This document shows, one piece after another, positions 1 to 11,400 of a stretch of 64,000 bases of DNA. The notes beneath the pieces were generated by a model. That model was not told the DNA's origin and ran no database searches. It worked only from the letters and a program-made list of their open reading frames with translations. Within the stretch, counting starts at the first letter, position 1, and each line of letters begins with the position of its first letter. The DNA is from Akebia trifoliata. Its lineage: Eukaryota; Streptophyta; Magnoliopsida; Ranunculales; Lardizabalaceae. A program made the position numbers and the translations under genes. The DNA lies in contig JADQWC010000275.1 in assembly GCA_017979445.1 (NCBI GenBank), positions 1 through 64,000 on the forward strand, written 5' to 3'.

Positions 1-784
1 GTTTGTTTCCTTACTAGGTAACCATTGTTACTCACCATTTCCTTCTCTATTTTTTTTTTCAGATTCAGAACTTAGCGAGACAAGTATAGAGCATGAATGA
101 GGATCATCTGGTTGGTCAGATAGGCAACCAGAGTCTGTCACCTGGTAAGTACTAGGGCTATACCCCCTAGTGGTGTCAGTTCCTCCAGATAATCTTATGG
201 ATTATGTCTTGAGTGTTAGGAATTCTGTTAGAGTGAGGAATTTTGTATAATCCTGTATTCTGATTATTCTTTCGCACTCTAATATTTCGTACGTTATTGG
301 ATGTATATAAGCTTCCGCTAGTATTATATTATATATATATATATATATATATATGCAGGATTGTATGTCGTTTATCAGGTACAGGTTGAACGCCTTGGAA
401 TGCTAGCATAAACAGAGGAGACCATGCCGAAATTTCGAGGTACTACCTAATACCTCGAGATCTGACATGGGGATTTGTGTTAGCTTTTGGCGGGACGCCA
501 CATATACAAATTTGGCAATGGTCTTCATCACACGCACATAGAATTTTTACATCCATTTAAATAGACAATATAATATTATAAATAAAACAAGTAATAAACA
601 TAGAAACAAACATGAAAATAAACATATATCAACATAAATTCAAATGTTTGCAATGACTTACATTCATGTATTCTAATAAGAAACAAACGAGAAAATAAAA
701 ATATATTTACATCATACAAAATGTCTAAACATAAATTTAAGTAACATAGTTCACTTAAAATATAAATTCAAATAACATAATTCA
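1..784. other. Intergenic, no gene recognised
   Basis: AT-rich sequence without a conserved reading frame on either strand. The only clear structure is a TA dinucleotide run at 328-354. It may be decayed retroelement DNA, but I see no LTR ends, primer site or protein homology that would support that. Confidence 0.4.
328..354. repeat. (TA)n microsatellite
   Basis: Uninterrupted TA dinucleotides for about 27 bases. Similar TA runs separate the foldback elements at 47-50 kb, but no foldback element is next to this one. Confidence 0.9.
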
Positions 785-2157
785 CATAAGTTTAAGGATT
801 TGCATTGATAAGTTGATTCGCAATTTGACCACGTAAACCAATCATGAACGTTTGTTCATTTTTCTCATATAAATGATGGATCTCGTGAATGTCATCTTCA
901 TCGTTAGTCATATTTATAGGAACATCTTCATTTTCAAATTGTCTAAATAGCTCATCTGTCATTGAAATCCTACGAAGGAAATTGTAGATTGTTATGAATG
1001 TAATCACGATATTTCGGATTGTTGGAAAAGTAAATGGCACCATCCTTTTTAAAATTAGAAAACATGCTTTTAGAACTCCGAAAGACCTCTCTATTACATT
1101 CCTTAACTTGACATGTGAATGATTGAATATCTCTTCTTTACTCCTAGTTCTCCTACGATGAAAATCAGGCAACCAATATCGAATGTTACGATATGGTGCC
1201 ATGAACCCACGTGTTTGCGAATAGATAGTATCAACAAGATAATATTTATCTACATCAAAATAAAAATAACATCACATTAAGCTTATAAAATGTAATAACT
1301 AATCCCTAATATAAAATAAATAAATATTATTTTTACCAGGTAGAGATATTGAAAATCTATTTATATGATAAAAAATGTTCTCCATTAAAATCCGTGAATC
1401 ATGTGCCACTTCTTCCCAGCCGGCTTGGACGTACGTGAAAATTATATCAAAATTATAAATAACCATAATATTTTGATAGCAATCAGATTGTCCTCTTCCT
1501 CTATAAGGTATTTGTTTATCTGTTGGAATACGTATGTGGATAAGTATTCCATCTAATATACCAATTGCCCCTTTCACAATTTAATAACATTAATGTTAGT
1601 TATTTAATGATATGTATATAATTATTATGTAATCCCTAATATAAAATATACCTTGAATGTTTGTCTAAGACATCTGTGACTTCTAATTTCCTTCATGGAT
1701 CCGTCAAGAGATGAAAGTATAATATTGTAATTAACACTTTATGAAAGTATTTGTGGATGATTTACAATGAATGCTGAAATCGATTTTTAACCAATCAATA
1801 CCTACAATTATGACTTATTATAATAAAAAAGATTGCAATCATTTCTAATACTCTAATATGTCGACTATCTTGAAGCCATCATCGATCTTGAAATAAATGA
1901 CAAAGGCTAATGAAGGCACTCTTCTCTATCCTCAATAATTCATGACAATTTGAAGAAGGTCCATCTAGAAGTTCCTTTATAAATTTTGCATTAGATGATG
2001 AGGATACATTCATAGGTTCACGTGTAATAGATAATCGCTTTAGACTTTCTAATAATAACATCATTATTACTAATAATATTTTCTTTCCTTGTGGTGTCCT
2101 AAGCATTGGATGCATAGTTGTTTTCAAATAAGAATACAAATCATAATAAGAACACAA
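785..2157 (-). pseudogene. PIF/Harbinger-type DDE transposase, broken
   Basis: Three minus-strand blocks give the order of a plant Harbinger transposase (HARBI1-like nuclease family, which cuts and joins transposon DNA in the nucleus). Block 2157-1879 has the N-terminal domain with the pattern SNCHELLRIEKSAFISLC. Block 1577-1299 carries the first catalytic stretch (GAIGILDGILIHIRIP, then PGWEEVAHDSRIL). Block 1202-792 carries the C-terminal part (APYRNIRYW, then NVIERSFGVLKACF). The blocks sit in different frames with stops between them, so no complete transposase is made. The 3' neighbour on the same strand is the Myb-like second ORF typical of this superfamily. Terminal inverted repeats and the 3-bp target duplication were not found. 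Family assignment is firm; the exact ends are not. Confidence 0.8.
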
Positions 2158-2336
2158 TCATCAACAAAATTTTATGATAAAAATATATCCATTTACCAAC
2201 AAAATATATCCATCAATCAACAAAATATTATATAAGTAAAAAACATCTATCACAAAGTTTAATACATGACTTATACTCATAAAAATATTGTACCACATAT
2301 TAATGTTCATACAAATTCCATTCATAAAAGTAAGAT

Positions 2337-3283
2337 AATTTATTTAAACAAAACTCTTTAGCCAAGACAACTGCTTATCTTCATCATCCAACACTATCCA
2401 TGTTTCACGATATTCTTTCGATTTGACAAACGTATTGAGTGCAAAATTATAAAGATGACTCCCGCCCTCCAAATTAGTCATTTGTTTCAATATCTTAATA
2501 CAATCAAGAACAGACGGACCATTGTCAGGTTCTTTTCCAAGTACAGTGATAAGAGACTATACAGTACTTTGAAACTCAAAAAAATTATTATTTTTTCGAC
2601 GTTTACTGGTTGAAGAATTACAAATAAGTTCTTAATGATCTTGACTTGCATCTTCGGTATTTTGAGTGGTGGGTATGGTCATTTCCTCTTCTTCGTTAAA
2701 TGCATTCAAACTTAGTGTATTTTCATTATCTAAATTTGTGGATGCAATAGAATCTACAAGCAATCCTGTTTGATGTGGAACCCATCCACTGTTTCCCTCT
2801 GCCAAGGTGCACTTAAAAAAAATAGTTAACTTCTTTACATCCTTCAATGAATTCGTACATAATTGTTTCGCAATAGGGTATTTCTATGACATGAAATGTA
2901 TTTAGTCTAATTAGAATTTTCATCCATATTTTGAAAGAATAATAGAAAAAAATAGTTTTGAAATTTACCTTAATAAAGTCGTCTCATTTGTCATCCGACC
3001 AATCGAAGGTATCCGACGCAGTGTTGTATCTATGACAGGTGGTGGTCGTAAGTTTCACCTAAACACCGCAGAGCATTTTTAGATAATCACATTCATTCTT
3101 TAGTTTTCGTTGAGTCAATTATTCTTTAGTAATATTCTTTATCTTAGTTATTATCCTTATCCAATAATGGGATTTCAAGCTCTCTCCTGACCTCCTACTT
3201 TGATTGACTTTTTCAATACATAAGTCGATAAACAAATTCTTAAGTTCCATTTTTCAATTTGCTATTTTTTCTTTAGGAGGCAT
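2337..3283 (-). pseudogene. Harbinger Myb/SANT-like DNA-binding ORF1, broken
   Basis: Minus-strand reading from an ATG at 3283 gives a degraded Myb/SANT-like DNA-binding domain of the plant PIF/Harbinger ORF1 type: ELKNLFIDLCIEKV, then LTQRKLKNECDYLKML, then DTFDWSDDK followed by a stop where tryptophan is expected. An acidic, low-complexity middle (2847-2632) follows. The C-terminal part at about 2550-2340 (SHLYNFALNTFVKSKEYRETW) matches the usual tail of this protein. In active elements this protein binds the element and assists the transposase. Here in-frame stops, including one just after the start, disable it. It lies upstream of the transposase remains in the same orientation, so both probably come from one element. 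Confidence 0.7.
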
Positions 3284-3668
3284 ATCTAATCAATAACAAA
3301 CATTTCAAATATTTGATTAAAAATAAAATTGTCACCCTAGTAACTAAGGCACAAATAATTAAAGAATGCTACATATCCAATCATTATAAAAAGCATGACT
3401 ATTGGTATAGAAGATATAAAACAAATATACCAAAAATCTTAAAGAGATGGTTGGAGAACCTACTTAACGAAAAATCAAGTTATGGAGAACACTACATATA
3501 CAATCGATTTTTATTTTTTTATTGATTCTCCATTGAAGTGTGGTAACTGTTCTTAGTTGTCTTTCGTTTTAGTGATGATGTTTTTCCCAACAAACTCAGT
3601 TTGAGAAAAGCTTCAATTGACAAAAAAAGTGAGGGTATTGGAGATTAAAAAGTAATTAAATTACTTTA

Positions 3669-4086
3669 GCATGTAAGAAGTCTTATTTTACATATAAAGC
3701 ATGTAACAATATCGATTGTTGTTTGGCATAACAACCTAACTACATATTGTGCATGTCGCTAACAATTCAAATTGGGTTAGAATACATGTGATCTACACCT
3801 AAAATAAGTGAGATTCCATCCCAAAGCCAACAAATTGGTTCTGTATTACGTACAAAGTAATAAGGTATAATATTATGGCATGTAAGAACTCTTATTTTAC
3901 ATATAAAGCATGTAACAACATCAATTGTTGTTTGGCATAACAACCTAACTGCAAATTGTGCACGTGGCTAATAATTCAAATTGGGCTAGAATACATTTGA
4001 TTTGCACCTAAAATAAGTGAGATTCAATCCCAAAGCCAGCAAATTGGTTATGTATTATGATGTACAGAGTTATAAGATAAGAAAAA
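3669..4086. repeat. Tandem duplication, two 209-bp copies
   Basis: A unit beginning GCATGTAAGAA starts at 3669 and again at 3878. The copies stay alignable to about 4086, with scattered substitutions and a few small indels. Each has an internal near-repeat of GCATGTAA and a run reading TTGTTTGGCATAACAACCTA. No coding potential was seen. It lies just beyond the Harbinger remains. Confidence 0.85.
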
Positions 4087-6280
4087 TATTATGGTAAAAT
4101 AAGGCTCCAAATCATATCATACAGTAAGGGTCAATCCATTTATGGCACTAGAAATACGATGCAACCACTTTACAAGGGTTGGAGGACTATAACATCAATC
4201 AACTTTTTGGTCATTGTGGTCCCAAAGTCAGCACTATGCCTCACTAAATTAATATAAAATTAACTCAACACTGACCCAAACTTTATTTTAAAGTAAAATA
4301 TTAGAGTAATAGCTTGGATGATTCAAAATCCAAACTAGAAGGTTAGGATGAAACATTTACAAGTGACATATGAAACTAGAAAGAGGAACAAAGTAAAACT
4401 AGAATGAAGAGAATATCTCATTTAGCACAGTCTAACTCGATTACAAATTAAATGTTGTCAAAACCAAAGATAACATAACTATATCATCTGGACCCTATGA
4501 GAAACATCCTCCAAACTATGACAATAACAATTAATCATATGGGTATAAAGCAAGCTACAACAAAAGAATTGAGCCACTAATACAGTTCAAATCATGGCAA
4601 CTATAGTTTCTAAAAAATAATTTAAACAACCCAACTTCTCATGTGCTCCATCACTGGCACTACTTCTAAAAAGAGTGGCTCAAAACTTTCATGTTGAACA
4701 CTGGATTGAAGGATCCGTAGACCCAAAGAAATTTAAAATGGTAGCTCATGGAATTAATTCGGTGAATAAGGGGTTGCTCGATTACAAAAACAACAAATTC
4801 TGATGTCAACCTTTGTCCATCTCATGAAAACTAACTTGACAATACACCTATTTATTGCTTAAAAACAACAGTCTTATAATTCCAATTTTTTTTGTATCTT
4901 TTCCCAATTAAACTGAATTGACTACCTACCGAATAATTGTTGAATCCGAACTTGGTTACTATGAAAAAACAACCACGATATCTACTATACTTGAAGATCT
5001 GTAATAACAATTATGGTTTTCTAAATGTAAGAATCTAAATAAAAATTACCATAACTCACGCCTAAATTGCAATCCTCTTATTAACCAACCAAAAGTTTGG
5101 ATCAACTAATTTATAAGGAAGTTATACTAATTTAGATGACCAGTAAGATGTTTGATTAACATTTTTGCTACAACAAATGAACCCCACGTCCTTAAACTGC
5201 AATCCAAAGGCTTCAAAACAAAAACCCACACTTCTAAAAATTATGAAAATCTAAAAGAGTTATCACATTCCAAGATAAAATAATTCAAGAAGAAGAAAAC
5301 AAGTAATTTGAATTAATTTACATAGTAGAGGGAGAATATGTATCACATTTATGAAGAAATCAAAGTTTCGGATAAATGAAAATGAAGAACAAAAACCCTA
5401 GATGTAGAAAACCTAAAAACACACCAACAATGTATAAAGTGGGAAACAAAAGAAAGATATTAGAGAAACCAGATGCCTACCTGAGACACAAATTAGGGTT
5501 CAAGTGGAAATCTTTGGAAGAGTTTTTCTGTTGTTTTCTTGGGTGCTTTTTCGATTTGGGGAGGTCTGCCTTTGGTATTTCAGCAAAGGATATTGGGTGT
5601 AATATTTATAATTTGAAAGGGCATACTTGTCTGCCCATATTTTTAATGGTGCTGAGCGCAAATTATAAATCAATGTTAAGTGATAAAATATCGCTTAAAA
5701 TTTTCGCACATTTTTCAATAATTATCACTGAAATTTTGTTAAAACAAACGTGCTAATCGCTAAAACTGAATTGCGTTCACTGTTAAGTACTGAAATAAGC
5801 GTTTTACAAACGCACTGTAAGACTAGGTCAGAGGTAGGACTTAGACATGAGGGTCCTAATCAATATGGCTAACGGGGGAATTAACAAAAGAGTGAGGAGG
5901 GGCAACTTTTTGAAGCCAAAGAGGGCTTCCCATCTATTCTTCTTCTTCATCCCAATCACACAGTTGGTAAAAGGAGGATTGGGGGGTAACAAGTTTGGGT
6001 GTGGTCTCAGGTGTAAGACTAAGCCCAAGGCTAGAGTTGGTTAAAGATGAGGACTGGGCTGAGGAAGACGAGAGTAGGGGAATGAGGTTCAAGGTAATAG
6101 GTGTATAAGAGGAAAAGTAGGTGAACTGATGCTTTAAGCCTTGATCTCATAAAATTTCCTTGAGGACAACAGTAGGAGGAGGATCTGAATCCTTAAGGTA
6201 ACTAATAAGAACAAAAAGAACACCTAGAAGTTAGCAAAAATTTTCACAGTAAATAAGACAAGGGAAAGACTTGGGCTACT
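4087..6280. other. Intergenic, no gene recognised
   Basis: AT-rich. It includes an open frame of 126 codons at 5376-5756 (+), lysine-rich at its start and then hydrophobic, with no motif I recognise. Overlapping short frames at 5828-6044 occur on both strands, and none looks conserved. No repeats with clear ends were seen. Confidence 0.4.
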
Positions 6281-6960
6281 TACGCCTAGTAACTTGTTAT
6301 ACTTTAGGGGGTTTGGGATGTTTTGAGGATCATTCCCAAAAACCCATGATCGTTATGGGAAACATGGGCCACTCCTTATTAGAGTCAGGGAGGTCGAACA
6401 ACATGTCCTTCCCTTTCTCTCTAATAAATAGAAGTGGCCTAATATCTTCAAGGCCTTGCTTATCATGAACTGAGCACGGATATTGTCAAGTCTAAGCTTA
6501 TGGTGCTCTGCCAACTTCAACTTTACCAACTCCATCATTCGAATGAGTTGATAAAAATTACCCATCATTTCGCTAGGGACCTTGTCGTAAAAATTAAGGA
6601 CTTCGTGAGTCAAAAGACTCAAGGGAATCTAGAGGCCAACATGGAGTTAAACCTAACAGATCACTGTAGTGCCCTCTTCCCACTATTCTAAGGGTCTGGG
6701 CACCTTAGTATAGGAGGTGGTAACGAAGTCAGGGATGGTGAATTGAGCTCTAACAGACTCAATTTAGGGTTTAACATGGGTTTTATAGGTTTTCTTTCCC
6801 GTCTTAAGAGTTCGAAATGAGGGAAAGATGATAAAGAAAAATTCAAGAAGAGAGTTAAGAAATAAAAGTACCTTAAAGGCGAAGATAAGCCAAAGAAGAA
6901 GAACTAATCTAGGAAAGATGCACAGGGCAAGAAACAGAGAGCACACTAGGGCAAGGAGTA
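6281..6960 (-). pseudogene. Possible gypsy-type retroelement ORF1 fragment
   Basis: Minus-strand translation in linked frames gives a start region near 6960, then IPLSLLTHEVLNFYDKVPSE, then a hydrophobic helix, then RKGKDMLFDLPDSNKEWPM and PITIMGFWE ending in a stop. The spacing and wording resemble the domain annotated in plants as 'putative gypsy type transposon' (first ORF of certain Tat-like elements). Frames are interrupted at least twice. An upstream TATA-like TATTTAAG at about 7003-7010 (minus strand) fits a promoter for this reading direction. No LTR ends were located, so the assignment is tentative. Confidence 0.35.
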
Positions 6961-8387
6961 GATGACGAGATATAAAGAAGGAAAAAAATGGGGAAAGTGA
7001 TCCCTTAAATAGAAGAAAGGTCCTTAATATTTGTGATAAGATTAACAGCCTGGATCACATTGAAAGACCAAGTAATAATGAGGGAGACGAACATCGAGAA
7101 ACGACATCACCAAGGAAAAGATGTGCATTATGAGACACATCGATCGAGGTGAATAGGTGGCAACAGTGTGTAATAGAGCCAATGAATACGTAACACGTGA
7201 GTATAAGCAATGAATAGTAGTCAACATGAAACACGAGGCACGACACCTTTTTTGAACTCATTCACACTGTTTGGTTGGCACGCATTAAAGATTACATATA
7301 GGGAATCAAATCGACACGTCAACAAGGCCTTAAAAGAGGACCTAGGGACGTTTAATTGGCACGACCGTTAAAAGGGGAACCAACCCAGCTAAGCCATGTG
7401 TACAATGCTTTGAGGCACAAGGTTGGATAATGAGTCTCAGAATCTTAGGTTGTACCTAAACTTCCAAGAGGGGACATTGTGGAAGGAAAAGTTATTAGCC
7501 TCAGGTTATAGGATACGTGGCAAACACATGCAAGAATACAACATCCTAACGTCTGGGAAGGGACAAGTGATCGAAAATAAGAATAACGTAAGGTGCAGGG
7601 TTAGGAAATATACCTAAATCTAAAATAGCTTTGTCGGTCACTAAAATTGCATGATTTCATACTAGATCGAACAATCCAACTTCGACTAAGATACGAACCA
7701 AAAAAGGAGGAGAAGATCAATGAGAGATTCTATCATGGATAAAGATGATCAAAGAAACTTACTAAAACAAGGAAGCTATTGAAGAAACATACAAATAGGG
7801 CATCCAAACTAGGAGTGTCTGTGGTGCATGGACCACCAATTGGAGAGCAGATCAAGATCAATTGAGGAAATATATCAGATCTCGAGGCAAATCACAAATT
7901 TGACCTCTACAATTCCTACACACTTTCACATCAGAAAAGTGTGATATGAGGTAAAATCTAGTTTATGAGACATGTTGTAGCGACCTCTAGCTAGAACCTT
8001 ATATCGCGCTTCTTGAAGTGAAAATGGATAAAAACCATAGATGCTTTTTCACTTGTATCTCGATGAAAAGTGAGATATGAGTTACGAGCTTGAGGTCAGT
8101 TGAGCATTATTCAAAAATGATTGTAAACCGAGGTAAGTTGTTGAGGACAATTCGGTCTCGCCCACGAAGGAGACAAACGTCAAACCCGAAATTTGAAACC
8201 ATGTTGACACAAGTCTCTTTCCTTTGTATACCTAATAATTAGGACCATGAACGTTAAAGTGCCCACTCGGCCACTACACAACAAGTAATTGGTAGTTGGG
8301 TCTTGGGACCATCCATACTTAAATCGTCGCAACTCTGCAACTCAGCAGCACAAATGCTCCATTTGCTGAAGCAGAGCTTCAGCTTTA
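6961..8387. other. Intergenic region upstream of MurG
   Basis: No convincing coding sequence. The left part may belong to the decayed gypsy-like element reading leftward. The last 200 bases before 8388 would hold the MurG promoter and 5' UTR. I could not pick a TATA box there with confidence; the sequence is less AT-rich and contains CAGCAGCACAAATG-like leader sequence. Confidence 0.35.
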
Positions 8388-8480
8388 ATGGCTTCTTCGA
8401 TATCTCATCTCTCACTTACTTCAAACTTCTCTAAATTACAAAAAGACCCCTCCTTCCACATCTCAAGAACCTCAAGGCAG
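8388..8480 (+). CDS. MURG: MurG exon 1 (transit peptide)
   Basis: Thirty-one codons from an ATG in good plant context (AATGGCT). They are rich in Ser, Leu and basic residues with no acidic residue until position 20, as in plastid transit peptides. The exon ends CAG before GTATTC, a good donor. It joins in frame to exon 2 only if the acceptor at 8556-8557 (CACAAG) is used. The better-looking acceptor 10 bases earlier (TTTCAG, 8546-8547) would shift the frame. Confidence 0.6.
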
Positions 8481-11400
8481 GTATTCTCATTACTTCAAAA
8501 TTCAAAGACCTCTCTCTCTTAGTTTGATGTCTCTATTTCCATTTCAGGGTTCACAAGATCTTCTCTTGCTTAGCCCTAGATCGTACGGATGAAAACCGTT
8601 CTTCCCCAACCAGAACCAGTAATGATCTACGGATCATGTTCGCTGCTGGTGGAACAGGTGGTCACATCTACCCAGCTATCGCCATTGCTGATGATCTCAA
8701 GAAATTAAACCTTAACATTCAAATCCTCTTTGTTGGAACTCAAAACAGCATGGAGAGCACTGCAATCACCTCTGCTGGATATGGGTTTGTCTCCATCCCT
8801 GCATTTCCCTTAACCCGTCCTTTAATCTCTCCCCTTAACCTTCTCTTCCCATACCTTTTGATCAAATCTATGATCGAAAGTTGGGAGATTTTGAGCAATT
8901 TCGATCCTCAAATCGTTGTTGGAACTGGTGGGTATGTCTCTGCTCCAATCTGCCTCACTGCCGCTCTGAGAGGCTTAAACTTAGTGATTCAAGAACAGAA
9001 TTCTGTACCGGGCTATGCAAATTGGGTTCTTTCACGTTTCGCTGATCTTATTTTTGTGGCTTTTCCTTCTTCAGTGAAGTATTATCCAAAGAACAAGAAG
9101 TGTATTGTAAGTGGTAATCCAATTAGGTTATCTTTGAGGCAATATGTGTCGAAGGCGGTAGCGAGGTTGCATTTCTTTCCTAGGGCAGCGAAGACTTGGG
9201 ATTCAGAGTCGAAGGTTGTGTTGGTTCTTGGTGGGTCTTTAGGTGCTAATGCAATTAACTTTGCTATACTGAACATGTATCATCAAATGTTGTTGGAGCA
9301 CAAGAACATGTTTATCATTTGGCAGACGGGGGTTGAAGCATTTAATGAGATGGAAAGCCTTGTTAAGAATCACCCTCATTTGATATTGACGCCGTGAGTT
9401 TTCTTCCTTGTTTATTTGATTTTTGATGTTTTTCTACTTATTTGGGCCTGTATGATTGTAGATAAGATGTTTTCTGAGTTTCCTCTGAAAATGTATGATT
9501 GGTGTTTGATTGCACCTAGAATGTCAAAAGGAAAGTTGGTTTTTAAGTTTTGGCAATCATACTGCTGCAATTCATATTTCCCCATTCATAAATCATTTCC
9601 AAACCGTTGGCTTGGTGGTGTGCGTGTTCTGTCCGAACCCAGTCAAAGGGCTTCCTGGAGGCATGTCATCGTTAATCCTTCCACCCCTCCTGAGGAGCAT
9701 GCATAGCTATTCACGTGTGAGGAAGGCGCCTTCAACAATATCAGTGTGAGGCCTGGTTAACCACACTTTCCTCTTGTTCCAAGGGAATATCGTGCATTGA
9801 CCTGTTGAATTCTTGTCCCACCCTTATCACTTGGATTTGTGGGCTGGTTGTGTGATAGAAATGATGAATGATTGTACCAAGGCTGTGATCTTGAAGGAGG
9901 CAGGCAATCCTAATACCCTATGCATTTCCACTAATCTCTGGATTGAGCAAAACACCCCAGTGTTATTTTCTCTAATGTTTTGTTGGTGTCGAGTGTTGAC
10001 AAACCCATACCTTTGTATGTTGTGCCTAGGAGAGGTTGGGGTGACCCTCGAGGATGTTTACATTCTATTGGGATTGCTAGTTCTAGTGGAATTTGGGCCA
10101 TTAGGGCTAGATGAGCTGAACAAAGAAGAGGAAGTCTTAATAGCTGGTCTAATCCAAGGGCAAAGCACTGCCAAGCACAATCTATATCTCCTGAACAAAA
10201 GGACCAAGAATGAATCTTCCTGAAAATCCAACTGCCAGGTTTTTTTTTTCAAATTTCAATGGTTACTCCATGTGAGATGAATTTTGGGAAGCTAAAGGAT
10301 GGGAGGTTGCCATGCATCCTAGCGACGCTGGTTGCACTATGGCTTTTGTGTCATGTCTTAGTCTCCTACCCCATTGAGGATACCCAAGACCTGTTTGCCC
10401 TATGGCAGTCAAGCTTTCGCTAGGGAAGTTCTTCCTCTTGTTGCCATATTTTTATGCTATATCCTTACATGGAGTTTTGGACCTCTTCAAAGATGACATA
10501 AAATGTTCTGATTGTACGCATGCTCCAAACTTCTTCCATCTTAGACTTGTTGCTTCTTAGTCCAGTCCAAAGGGTAGCCATTAATGGCTCTGCCATCTAC
10601 ATCCTAGGAACTATGTGGTAGCCATGAATAGCTCCATCCTCTACTTCCAAAGGCCATAGAGATGTTCAAAATGACTACCCCGCAAATTATTTTCATCCCA
10701 AGGGACCACTGTCCCTTAGTTCATCTCTAAAGGGTGGCCATAAACCTTTACCTCCAAAGGCTTGGGGGAATGTTCCTAGATGACTGTCCCCAGGTTACTT
10801 TCATTCCAAAAGGGTGTTTTTAGATTTACTAATTCTAGAGGGTGGCTGTGAATGGATCCTTCTTCTATCTCTAGGGATAACTCTAAAGAGCCCATTTCGT
10901 TTCCCAAGGATGATTGTTAATGGCTTTGACCTCTGCCTCTTGTGGCAGGCTATATTAAACTCCCCCATTCCTCCAAGTTGAATAGGGAATTGCAACTTCA
11001 TCACATGTTGTAGAAGATTGTGGGTAGGTCAAGTGTTTGAAACCCCACAAAGCAACGAATTCCTTGGGGACACCACCCTCTACGGTCCGATTGACCCTTG
11101 ACTCGACCAATTACACGTAGGACTTCTCGAGGGGGTAGTGTGTGTGACCGTGGGATTAGTCTCACCCGAATTGCTTTGATTCGCTATATAGAAGAGTAAG
11201 ACCGTTGTCTTGAGAGTGAAAAGCAAGCTCAAGCAATAGAAAGGATAGTCCCTCGTGCGTTCGCGCAAACTACTAGCAATGGTGAGATCAATAAATCATT
11301 TGTGAAAGAAGGACCAACGGCGATCCCATCCTAAAGGAGGAGGAGGATTCAGTCTTCTTTAAAGATCAAGGAATCAATTGGACAATTATGCCATCCGGAA

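Noticed and set aside
5376..5756. 126-codon open frame as a host gene
   Set aside because: No recognised domain, lysine-rich start typical of AT-rich DNA, and no visible exon partners.
8636..9397. A free-standing 253-residue protein ending at TGA 9397
   Set aside because: The stop is created by reading into the donor GTGAGT. MurG homology continues without loss in exons at 16391, 31078 and 45733, all in phase.
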